From an uncultured beta proteobacterium (GTDB lineage: Bacteria > Pseudomonadota > Gammaproteobacteria > Burkholderiales > Burkholderiaceae_B), in assembly GCA_903924715.1 (NCBI GenBank), contig CAIYCP010000132.1, positions 1 through 6,516 on the forward strand: a stretch of DNA of 6,516 nt. The letters run 5' to 3'. Under the pieces are notes generated by a model. That model was not told the DNA's origin. It was given only the letters and a program-made list of their open reading frames with translations, and did not search any database. Numbering within the stretch: position 1 is the stretch's first letter; each line of letters opens with the position of its first letter. Positions 1-6,178 of this stretch are shown here, one piece after another. The position numbers were made by a program, and so were the translations under genes.

Positions 1-25
1 AGACAGTTTCAACCACAGGTTGCAT
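1..25 (-). CDS. tig: Trigger factor, N-terminal fragment (gene runs off the left edge)
   Basis: Only the first eight codons are in the window. On the minus strand they read MQPVVETV, starting from the ATG whose complement is at 23-25. Burkholderiales trigger factors typically begin MQPVVETLS, so the match is specific despite its length. Trigger factor is the ribosome-bound chaperone and peptidyl-prolyl isomerase that meets nascent chains at the exit tunnel. A weak purine-rich element (GGTAG, about six bases before the ATG) could serve as ribosome binding site. The gene lies 67 bp downstream of tRNA-Leu on the same strand, with no evident terminator between them, so the two may share a transcript. 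In related genomes clpP, clpX and lon usually follow tig, but that lies outside this window. The call rests on eight residues plus the tRNA context. Confidence 0.72.
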
Positions 26-92
26 GAAGATCTACCAAACAAAGATAACGGACAGCGCAGCGAACAGCCCACGCCAAGTAGGTAATTCAAAA

Positions 93-179
93 TGGTGCGA
101 AGGGCGGGACTCGAACCCGCACACCTTTTACGGCGTCAGGACCTAAACCTGGTGCGTCTACCAATTTCGCCACCTTCGC
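93..179 (-). tRNA. tRNA-Leu, anticodon UAG
   Basis: The minus strand folds as a class II tRNA of 87 nt including an encoded CCA end (complement at 93-95). The acceptor stem is GCGAAGG paired with CCTTCGC and the discriminator base is A. The D arm carries the usual GGTAGACGC. The T stem GCGGG/CCCGC encloses TTCGAGT. The anticodon loop TTTAGGT holds TAG (complement at 143-145), which reads CUN leucine codons, mainly CUA and CUG. The anticodon stem has four firm pairs (CAGG/CCTG); the outermost position is C opposite A. The long variable arm (CGCC, an A-rich loop, GGTG) is typical of leucine tRNAs. The body closely resembles E. coli tRNA-Leu(UAG). It sits upstream of tig on the same strand and diverges from dapC. 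Confidence 0.97.
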
Positions 180-190
180 AGTAACCGAGC

Positions 191-196
191 ATTGTA
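191..196 (-). promoter_or_regulatory. Probable -10 element of the tRNA-Leu promoter
   Basis: The minus strand carries TACAAT ending 11 nt before the first base of the tRNA. This is a good sigma-70 -10 hexamer placed so that transcription would start a few bases before the mature 5' end. The bases after it (GCTCGG) are GC-rich, like the discriminators of stable-RNA promoters. No convincing -35 hexamer is present 16-18 bp upstream, where the sequence is a G-run followed by AAA, so the call depends on the -10 element and its position. The promoter may also serve tig. Confidence 0.4.
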
Positions 197-242
197 GCGC
201 ACCCTGCCCGGGTTTCCCGCCCCCGTACCTCGCCCAACTGGT

Positions 243-248
243 TAAAAT
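243..248 (+). promoter_or_regulatory. Candidate -10 element immediately before dapC
   Basis: TAAAAT lies six bases before the dapC ATG, within GGTTAAAATAC. Used as a -10 hexamer, it would start transcription at or next to the A of the start codon and give a leaderless or nearly leaderless message. That fits the absence of any Shine-Dalgarno-like purine run before dapC. No -35 hexamer is recognisable at the right distance, because that stretch (about 219-226) is C-rich. The assignment is therefore tentative. Confidence 0.33.
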
Positions 249-254
249 ACGCAA

Positions 255-1448
255 ATGAATCCTCGCCTAGACACCCTGCAGCCCTATCCCTTCGAAAAAC
301 TGCGCCTCTTACTGGCCCAGGCAGGCACGCCCCCTGCGGGCTTGCGTCCGATCAATTTATCGATTGGCGAGCCCAAACACGCCGCGCCACAGTGCGTCAA
401 AGACGCCATCATTGGCGCGCTAGACGGCTTGTCGATCTATCCGCCAACAAAAGGCGATCCCTTGCTACGCCAGGCAATTAGCCAATGGATCGGCAAGCGT
501 TACAACATCCCTTGCCCAAATCCCGAGACACAAGTATTGCCCGCGCTCGGTTCTCGCGAAGCGCTGTTTGCCTTCGGCCAAGTCGTGCTCGACTCCACAA
601 AAAACGGAATCGTCGTTTGTCCAAATCCGTTTTACCAAATTTACGAAGGCGCGGCCCTGCTCGGCGGCGCCACGCCCTACTATGTCAATTCCGATGCCGC
701 GCAAAATTTTGGCTGCGACTGGTCAACGGTTCCGGTCGATATTTGGCAACGTACTCAATTGTTATTTGTGTGCTCGCCGGGCAATCCTGCCGGCAATGTC
801 ATGTCTCTGCCCGAATGGCAAACACTTTTTGAATTATCAGACCGCTATGGCTTTGTCATTGCGTCTGATGAGTGCTACTCAGAAATCTACCTCGACGAAA
901 CGCGCCCTCCCATGGGCGGCATGCAAGCGGCCTATCAGTTGGGGCGCACAGATTTTCGCAATTTAATTAGTTTTTCGAGTTTATCGAAACGCTCAAACGT
1001 GCCGGGTATGCGCTCTGGCTTTGTGGCTGGCGACGCGACGTTGATGGCAAAATTTTTGCTTTATCGCACCTACCATGGCAGCGCCTTGTCGCCCGTGGTC
1101 TCTGCGGCGAGTATTGCCGCTTGGCAAGACGAAGCCCACGTCATTGATAATCGCCAGCAATACCGGGCAAAATTTGAGGCTGTGCTTCCTATTCTGGAGC
1201 CCGTGCTCGACGTTAAACGCCCCGATGCATCGTTCTATTTATGGGCGGGTACTGCGGGCCCTGATGCCGATTTCGTTCGTGACTTGCTCACACATACCAA
1301 TGTCACCACGCTTCCTGGCAGCTTTGTCGGGCGTACGATCAATGGCGTCAACCCAGGGCAAAACCGAGTGCGTATTGCGCTGGTGGCGCCACTCAAAGAT
1401 TGCATCGAGGCCGCTGAACGCATCGCGGCGTTTATTCGTAAAGCGTAA
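255..1448 (+). CDS. dapC: Succinyldiaminopimelate aminotransferase DapC
   Basis: A 397-residue fold-type I PLP aminotransferase (class I/II). It should convert N-succinyl-2-amino-6-ketopimelate and glutamate to N-succinyl-LL-diaminopimelate, the step after DapD in the succinylase route to meso-DAP and lysine, in the cytosol. Visible landmarks are GEP at 38-40, SPGNP with Asn177, the cofactor-binding Asp205 and Tyr208 in SDECY, the Schiff-base Lys245 in SSLSKRSN, Arg253 in GMRSGF for the PLP phosphate, and Arg373 in NRVRIAL as the likely substrate-carboxylate arginine. The N-terminus (MNPRLDTLQPYPFEKLR) matches the family start in Burkholderiales, which supports ATG 255 although no Shine-Dalgarno is visible. 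dapD follows 79 bp downstream. PLP aminotransferases overlap in specificity, so the specific name leans on this neighbour and the N-terminal match. All catalytic residues are intact. Confidence 0.93.
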   Translation: MNPRLDTLQPYPFEKLRLLLAQAGTPPAGLRPINLSIGEPKHAAPQCVKDAIIGALDGLSIYPPTKGDPLLRQAISQWIGKRYNIPCPNPETQVLPALGSREALFAFGQVVLDSTKNGIVVCPNPFYQIYEGAALLGGATPYYVNSDAAQNFGCDWSTVPVDIWQRTQLLFVCSPGNPAGNVMSLPEWQTLFELSDRYGFVIASDECYSEIYLDETRPPMGGMQAAYQLGRTDFRNLISFSSLSKRSNVPGMRSGFVAGDATLMAKFLLYRTYHGSALSPVVSAASIAAWQDEAHVIDNRQQYRAKFEAVLPILEPVLDVKRPDASFYLWAGTAGPDADFVRDLLTHTNVTTLPGSFVGRTINGVNPGQNRVRIALVAPLKDCIEAAERIAAFIRKA

Positions 1449-1516
1449 TTCGCATTTGATTTGTGCTCATGGTTTGCTGACACTTTATTTCTCATTACTT
1501 ACTTATCCATTTTTAT

Positions 1517-1521
1517 AAAGG
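1517..1521 (+). promoter_or_regulatory. Ribosome binding site of dapD
   Basis: AAAGG lies six bases before the dapD ATG and is the clearest Shine-Dalgarno-like element in the window. It supports ATG 1528 as the start. The rest of the 79-bp dapC-dapD gap is AT-rich and holds no clear terminator hairpin. A weak internal promoter there (for example TTGCTG at 1474 with AT-rich hexamers downstream) can neither be shown nor excluded. Confidence 0.5.
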
Positions 1522-1527
1522 CGTGTT

Positions 1528-2349
1528 ATGACCTTAGATCTACAAAAGACCATTGAAAGCGGTTGGGAAGATCGCGCAAACCTGTCGCCCACTGCTGCCA
1601 GTGCTGGCGTACGCGAAGCCGTTGCACACACAATCGATGCCTTGGATACCGGCGCGTTACGTGTTGCTGAAAAAATCAATGGCGACTGGGTCGTGCACCA
1701 GTGGATCAAAAAGGCGGTTCTCTTATCATTTCGTCTCAACGACAATGGCTTCATGGGCCAAGCCCCTTTACAGTTTTACGACAAAGTGCCACTTAAATTT
1801 TCGGATTACAGCCCCGCCGAGTTCAAAGCGGGCGGGTATCGCGTGGTACCACCGGCGGTCGCTCGCCGTGGATGCTATATCGGGCGCAACGTTGTGCTAA
1901 TGCCTTCTTACGTCAACATCGGCGCCTACGTCGATGAAGGTTCGATGGTTGACACTTGGGCAACGGTCGGCTCATGCGCACAAATTGGTAAAAACGTGCA
2001 CCTCTCGGGCGGCGTAGGCATTGGTGGCGTGCTCGAGCCGCTGCAGGCCAATCCCACCATCATTGAAGACAACTGCTTTATTGGCGCACGCTCTGAAGTC
2101 GTTGAAGGCGTTATCGTCGAAGAAAATAGCGTCTTAGCCATGGGCGTATTTTTGTCGCAAAGCACCCGCATCTATGACCGCGAAACAAAAGAGATCCATT
2201 ACGGCCGCGTTCCCTCCGGCTCGGTGGTCGTACCCGGCTCACTCCCATCCGCCGACGGTACGCACAGCTTGAACTGCGCGATTATTGTCAAACGTGTCGA
2301 TGCTCAAACGCGTGCCAAAACCAGTATCAACGATTTGTTAAGAGCCTGA
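1528..2349 (+). CDS. dapD: 2,3,4,5-tetrahydropyridine-2,6-dicarboxylate N-succinyltransferase DapD
   Basis: A 273-residue protein, almost the same length as E. coli DapD (274). It transfers succinyl from succinyl-CoA to tetrahydrodipicolinate, committing the pathway to the succinylated branch of DAP/lysine synthesis. The N-terminal third (about 1-95) is the helical substrate-binding domain. Residues about 100-235 form the left-handed parallel beta helix of hexapeptide repeats, with highly conserved stretches such as MVDTWATVGSCAQIGKNVH and the GARSEVVEG block. Asp142 and Glu190 correspond to the acidic pair implicated in catalysis in characterised DapD enzymes. The C-terminus (INDLLRA) ends as in the family, a little shorter than the E. 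coli tail. The enzyme is expected to be a cytosolic trimer. It starts at an ATG with a good ribosome binding site and ends 7 bp before prmB. Confidence 0.97.
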   Translation: MTLDLQKTIESGWEDRANLSPTAASAGVREAVAHTIDALDTGALRVAEKINGDWVVHQWIKKAVLLSFRLNDNGFMGQAPLQFYDKVPLKFSDYSPAEFKAGGYRVVPPAVARRGCYIGRNVVLMPSYVNIGAYVDEGSMVDTWATVGSCAQIGKNVHLSGGVGIGGVLEPLQANPTIIEDNCFIGARSEVVEGVIVEENSVLAMGVFLSQSTRIYDRETKEIHYGRVPSGSVVVPGSLPSADGTHSLNCAIIVKRVDAQTRAKTSINDLLRA

Positions 2350-2356
2350 CCCAGGC

Positions 2357-3253
2357 ATGGACGCCTCACGCGATACTCTGCAAACCGTTCGCGACTTAAT
2401 TCGCTATGGCGTATCGCGTTTTAATCAAACCAAGCTGTCGTTTGGCCATGGGTCAGACAACGCTTGGGATGAGTCTGTGTATTTAGTGCTACACGCCTTA
2501 CATCTACCTCCCGATCAACTTGAACCCTTCATGGATGCTCGAGTCTTGCCTGAAGAGCGGCAAAGAGCATTGACCTATATTGATGCGCGTTGTGATCGGC
2601 GCGTTCCTGCTCCCTACCTCACACACGAGGCATGGTTACAAGGCTATGCGTTTTATGTCGACGAACGCGTGATCGTGCCGCGCTCACCGATTGCTGAACT
2701 GTTGATGACGCAACTTAGCCCCTGGATTCTGGATCCCTACGAGGTCACAGGGATCTTGGATCTCTGTACCGGTTCAGGCTGTTTGGCAATTATTGCAGCC
2801 CATCAGTTTCCTGAAGCCTTCGTAGACGCCACCGATATTTCAGCTGAAGCAATCGAGGTGGCGCTTCGCAACGTCACCGAGCACGGCCTGACTGATCGTT
2901 TAAACTTGCACCAGGGCAACCTGTATGATCCTTTGTCTGTCTCAGCACGTTACGATCTGATCATTTGCAACCCCCCTTACGTCAACAGCCAGTCGATGTT
3001 GAACCTGCCCGCCGAATATCAGCATGAACCCACGCTGGCGCTTGCCGGCGGTTCAGATGGCATGGATTTAGTGCGCACCATTCTCGAGCAAGCGCCTGCT
3101 CATCTAAACGAACAAGGTATTCTTTTGCTTGAAATTGGCCATGAACGCGCGTATTTTGAAGCCGCATTTCCAGAACTCGAGCCCATGTGGCTTGATACTG
3201 CCCAGGCCTCTGACCAAATCTTGTTACTTAACCGCGAGCAATTTCCGTCGTGA
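2357..3253 (+). CDS. prmB: Ribosomal protein L3 N5-glutamine methyltransferase PrmB
   Basis: A 298-residue class I SAM-dependent methyltransferase of the HemK/PrmC family. PrmB methylates the side-chain amide of a glutamine in ribosomal protein L3 during 50S assembly. Residues about 1-100 are the helical substrate-recognition domain, including the RFNQTKLSFGHG segment typical of PrmB. SAM motif I is DLCTGSGC at 135-142, followed by the acidic loop ATDIS. The catalytic NPPY is at 205-208. The N-terminal domain and the 'DNAWDESVYLVLHALHLP' stretch favour PrmB over PrmC, which modifies release factors. The start lies 7 bp after the dapD stop. An AGG only one base before the ATG is too close for a normal Shine-Dalgarno, so translation is probably coupled to dapD. 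The stop overlaps the next start as GTGA. In related genomes dapE often sits directly upstream of prmB, and here it is missing. Confidence 0.94.
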   Translation: MDASRDTLQTVRDLIRYGVSRFNQTKLSFGHGSDNAWDESVYLVLHALHLPPDQLEPFMDARVLPEERQRALTYIDARCDRRVPAPYLTHEAWLQGYAFYVDERVIVPRSPIAELLMTQLSPWILDPYEVTGILDLCTGSGCLAIIAAHQFPEAFVDATDISAEAIEVALRNVTEHGLTDRLNLHQGNLYDPLSVSARYDLIICNPPYVNSQSMLNLPAEYQHEPTLALAGGSDGMDLVRTILEQAPAHLNEQGILLLEIGHERAYFEAAFPELEPMWLDTAQASDQILLLNREQFPS

Positions 3254-5274
3254 TTCGTGCAACAGGCTTAACCGTTCGTCGCGGTGCAAAAGTACTTTTA
3301 GATCAAACAGATTTCGTGGTGCATCCCGGAGAACGTGTCGGATTCGTCGGAAAAAATGGTGCGGGTAAATCCACCCTGTTTGCCTTAATCCAGCATGAAA
3401 TGGATGCCGATGCCGGTCGACTCGATTTTCCGCTCGGTTGGCGCATCGCCAGTGTGAGACAAGAAATTGCGGACAGCCATGATGCCGCACGCGAATTCGT
3501 CATTGATGGCGATACGCATTTGCGTCACTTACAAGCCCAGCGCACGCTGATTGACGATACCGCGCACACGAGCCCCGATCACGCAGAGGCGCAAGGTTCT
3601 CGTATTGCAGAGCTTGAAGCAGAACTGATCGAGGCGGATGCCTGGACTTCAGTCTCGCGGGCCGAACAGTTGTTGGCAGGACTGGGCTTTACCCCTGAGC
3701 AGTGGTCAGAACCTGTAGACAGTTTTTCGGGTGGCTGGCGCATGCGACTCGCGTTGGCGCGTGCGCTCATGGCGCCCTCAGAGCTTTTACTGCTCGACGA
3801 ACCCACCAATCACCTCGATCTTGATGCCATGTTGTGGCTTGAAAAATGGCTAGCTGCGTATCAAGGCACCGTGCTGTTGATTTCGCACGATACCGAATTT
3901 TTGGATGCCGTCGCACAAACCATTTTGCATTTTGATCAAGGCAAGCTCGTTCGCTACAAAGGCGGCTATGAAGACTTTGTGACGCAACGCGCCGAGCGAC
4001 TCAGACAAACTAAAGTTGCCTACGAACGACAAACGCGTGAATCTGCACGCCTGCAAGGTTTTATTGATCGTTTCAAGGCTAAAGCTTCAAAAGCCAAACA
4101 AGCTCAAAGCCGTGTCAAAGCGCTGGCTCGGATGGATTTAATGGCACCGATTCGTGCCGAGTCCGGGATTGATATTCGGATCCCCTCGCCTAAAAGCATG
4201 CCCGACCCCCTGCTCGTACTTGATGACATGCATGCGGGTTACACCACAGAGCATGGCAAACAGGTCTCGATTCTGCGCAACGTCAAGCTGATGGTGCGTG
4301 GCGGCGATCGGATTGGCATTCTTGGGGTGAATGGCGCCGGCAAAAGTACCTTGGTGAAAACGCTGGCAGGCGAACTTGAGGTCCAAGGGGGTACACGGCT
4401 GGCCTCCCGCGGGCTTGAAGTGGGCTATTTTGCACAGCATCAACTTGATATGCTGGATTTAGCGAGTAGCCCTTTACAACACTTGTCGCGCATCGCCCCT
4501 GGCACGCGCGAACAAGAACTACGTAACTATCTCGGCGGCTTTGGTTTTGGTGGCGATCGCGTCACAGATACCGTCGAGCCAATGTCTGGTGGCGAAAAAG
4601 CGCGCTTAGCACTTTCGTTAATCGTTTGGCAAAAACCAAATTTGCTACTACTCGATGAACCGAGTAACCACTTGGATGTCGAAACGCGCGAAGCCTTAAC
4701 CACGGCACTGGCTGAGTTTGGCGGCAGCATGTTGTTGGTGTCGCACGACCGTCATCTTCTGCGCACGACGGTCGACAGTTTTTGGATTGTGGCCAATGGT
4801 GGTGTGCAAGAGTTTGATGGGGATCTTGAAGACTATCGCGACTGGCTTGCACAACATCAGGCCCGCGCACGCAAACAAGAGGCGGCCGCGCGTACTGCAG
4901 GTCGCGCCGCTGACAAAATGACAGCGGCTGAACAAGCCGCGGCACAGGCCGCAGCAATAGAGGCTGCGAAAACCGCAGCCTCGACACCCGAGCAAAAACT
5001 TAACAAACGCGAAAGTGCCGAGCTTAGACAACAGGCAGCACAACTTCGCAAACCGATTGAACAGCAAATCAACAAACTTGAAAAAGAACTTGAACAAGTG
5101 CAGGCTAAGCTAAAAAGCCTCGATACCTTGATCGCAGATTCAGATTTGTACAGTGAGGCACGCAAAGACGAATGTGTGCGCGTACTGGCCGAGCACGGCG
5201 AGTTCACCAAGCGCGCGGCTAGCCTTGAAAGCGCTTGGCTTGAGTTACAAACTCAGCTCGAAGCTTTTGCATGA
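3250..5274 (+). CDS. yheS: ABC-F family ribosome-associated ATPase, YheS type
   Basis: A 674-residue protein with two ABC domains and no membrane segment, so it is an ABC-F translation factor and not a transporter. ABC1 has Walker A GKNGAGKST (Lys40), signature FSGGW (159-163), Walker B LLLLDEPTNHLD with Glu184, and His213. A basic inter-domain arm with KASKAKQAQSRVK (278-290) is the P-site tRNA interaction motif region. ABC2 has Walker A GVNGAGKST (Lys365), signature MSGGEK (445-450), Walker B with Glu470 (DEPSNHLD, Ser for the usual Thr) and His499. Many blocks (VIDGD, FSGGWRMRL, YLGGFGF, FDGDLEDY) match E. coli YheS better than Uup or EttA. The C-terminal part has an Ala-rich, charged stretch (about 540-578) and then a coiled coil (about 586-674), giving a protein longer than the roughly 637 residues of E. 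coli. The start is GTG inside the prmB stop (GTGA), implying translational coupling. The family is known to bind ribosomes; its exact role in this organism is unknown. Confidence 0.93.
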   Translation: MIRATGLTVRRGAKVLLDQTDFVVHPGERVGFVGKNGAGKSTLFALIQHEMDADAGRLDFPLGWRIASVRQEIADSHDAAREFVIDGDTHLRHLQAQRTLIDDTAHTSPDHAEAQGSRIAELEAELIEADAWTSVSRAEQLLAGLGFTPEQWSEPVDSFSGGWRMRLALARALMAPSELLLLDEPTNHLDLDAMLWLEKWLAAYQGTVLLISHDTEFLDAVAQTILHFDQGKLVRYKGGYEDFVTQRAERLRQTKVAYERQTRESARLQGFIDRFKAKASKAKQAQSRVKALARMDLMAPIRAESGIDIRIPSPKSMPDPLLVLDDMHAGYTTEHGKQVSILRNVKLMVRGGDRIGILGVNGAGKSTLVKTLAGELEVQGGTRLASRGLEVGYFAQHQLDMLDLASSPLQHLSRIAPGTREQELRNYLGGFGFGGDRVTDTVEPMSGGEKARLALSLIVWQKPNLLLLDEPSNHLDVETREALTTALAEFGGSMLLVSHDRHLLRTTVDSFWIVANGGVQEFDGDLEDYRDWLAQHQARARKQEAAARTAGRAADKMTAAEQAAAQAAAIEAAKTAASTPEQKLNKRESAELRQQAAQLRKPIEQQINKLEKELEQVQAKLKSLDTLIADSDLYSEARKDECVRVLAEHGEFTKRAASLESAWLELQTQLEAFA

Positions 5275-5299
5275 TCGATTTAAGCAAAAACTGCCCACA

Positions 5300-6178
5300 A
5301 TGTTAAACATACTCGGTCCAATATTCGCGACAGCCATATTTAGGTTTTTCGCCTGCTTGCCCCTACCTGTCCTTCAAATCCTAGGCTGGGGCGCGGGTTG
5401 GTTAGTATGGATATTGCCAAGTCGTTACAAACGGCGTTCAGCTGAAAACTTAGCCATCGCAATGCCTCACGCCTCACCGCAAGTATTGCGCGCATCGCTC
5501 ATCAGCGCTGGGCAATTGTTTTTAGAAATGCCCTATTGGCATATGCGCCGAGATGAAGCCAAATTAGCGACACAGGTGCAGTGCGATGGCTGGGATGAGT
5601 TTCAAGCGGCGCTTGCGCTAGGCAAGGGCTTGATATTATTGGGCCCGCATGCAGGAAGCTTCGAACTACTCGGGGCGATCTACACCAGCAGATTTCCAGC
5701 GACTGTATTGACTCGTCTACCTAAACAGCCTTGGTTGCACGACTGGATTATCAAAACAAGAACCAGAAAAAATCTCACCATGGCGCCGTCTAATCAAGCT
5801 GGCCTAAGAACATTACTGAAAGCGCTTAAACGAGGCGAGTCGGTCGGCATCCTGCCAGATCAAGTTCCGCTGATGGGTGAAGGCGTTTGGGCACCTTTGT
5901 TTGGCAAGCTAGCGTACACCACCAAACTTGTGCAAAGATTACAAAGCACCACTGGCGCGCCGATCTTTGTGATGGCGGCGCAACGCAATGGCATCGGCAA
6001 GGGTTTTACAATCAGGTACCAGGCAATCAAAGAGCCCTTATCAGAAGATATTGACCTGGCTGCCGCGCAATTAAATCAGGCATTAGAAGACATGATCGCT
6101 CTGATGCCGACGCAATACCTATGGGGCTACAACCGCTATCGCGTACCTCGCGATAAACCTGGCAAAAGTCAGCGCTAG
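5300..6178 (+). CDS. LpxL/HtrB-family lysophospholipid (lipid A biosynthesis) acyltransferase
   Basis: A 292-residue member of the LpxL/LpxM/HtrB family, inner-membrane enzymes that add secondary acyl chains from acyl-ACP to Kdo-lipid A precursors at the cytoplasmic face. One hydrophobic segment (about residues 16-39, PVLQILGWGAGWLVWIL) precedes a basic SRYKRR cluster, as in the family's N-terminal anchor. The catalytic HX4E motif is HAGSFE, His117 to Glu122. A second conserved block, GILPDQVP, contains Asp187. The C-terminal QYLWGYNRYR is typical of the family. The reading frame is open upstream to an ATG at 5153, but that start would overlap yheS by 122 bp and add a non-homologous 49-residue extension, so ATG 5300 was chosen. 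No strong Shine-Dalgarno precedes it. Betaproteobacteria often carry more than one such paralogue, so acyl-chain and position specificity cannot be assigned. No symbol is given for this reason. Confidence 0.9.
   Translation: MLNILGPIFATAIFRFFACLPLPVLQILGWGAGWLVWILPSRYKRRSAENLAIAMPHASPQVLRASLISAGQLFLEMPYWHMRRDEAKLATQVQCDGWDEFQAALALGKGLILLGPHAGSFELLGAIYTSRFPATVLTRLPKQPWLHDWIIKTRTRKNLTMAPSNQAGLRTLLKALKRGESVGILPDQVPLMGEGVWAPLFGKLAYTTKLVQRLQSTTGAPIFVMAAQRNGIGKGFTIRYQAIKEPLSEDIDLAAAQLNQALEDMIALMPTQYLWGYNRYRVPRDKPGKSQR
6175..6178. other. CTAG palindrome shared by two convergent stop codons
   Basis: The plus-strand acyltransferase ends in TAG at 6176-6178. The minus-strand uvrD ends in TAG whose complement is 6175-6177. 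Both stops are formed from the single CTAG palindrome, so the two genes meet with no intergenic DNA. No GC-rich hairpin followed by a T-run is visible on either strand within about 50 bp, so the transcripts probably overlap into each other's coding ends. Confidence 0.85.

Noticed and set aside
209..219. Small inverted repeat CGGG-TTT-CCCG in the tRNA-dapC spacer, considered as operator or terminator
   Set aside because: The stem is only four base pairs, there is no T-run after it, and no known operator consensus fits. GC-rich spacers produce such repeats by chance.
485..966. Plus-strand frames of 115 and 132 codons inside dapC
   Set aside because: They are frame-shifted shadows of dapC. The dapC frame carries every catalytic motif of the aminotransferase without interruption.
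1075..1518. A 147-codon plus-strand frame running through the dapC end into the dapC-dapD gap
   Set aside because: It is mostly a shadow of dapC. The part beyond dapC is short and AT-rich with no recognisable motif or ribosome binding site.
1449..1527. dapC-dapD intergenic region, considered for a lysine riboswitch or terminator
   Set aside because: At 79 bp it is too short for a lysine riboswitch, and no hairpin with a T-run is visible. Only the ribosome binding site of dapD can be supported.
4562..5097. Two long overlapping minus-strand open frames (133 and 141 codons) opposite the end of yheS
   Set aside because: They lie wholly within a well-supported coding gene, have low-complexity or Cys/Ser/Arg-rich compositions typical of antisense frames, show no ribosome binding site, and resemble no family known to me.
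3250..5274. Reading the ABC-F gene as an ABC transporter ATPase or an antibiotic-resistance ABC-F
   Set aside because: There is no transmembrane segment or partner permease. The sequence blocks match the housekeeping YheS group, and the neighbours are housekeeping genes.
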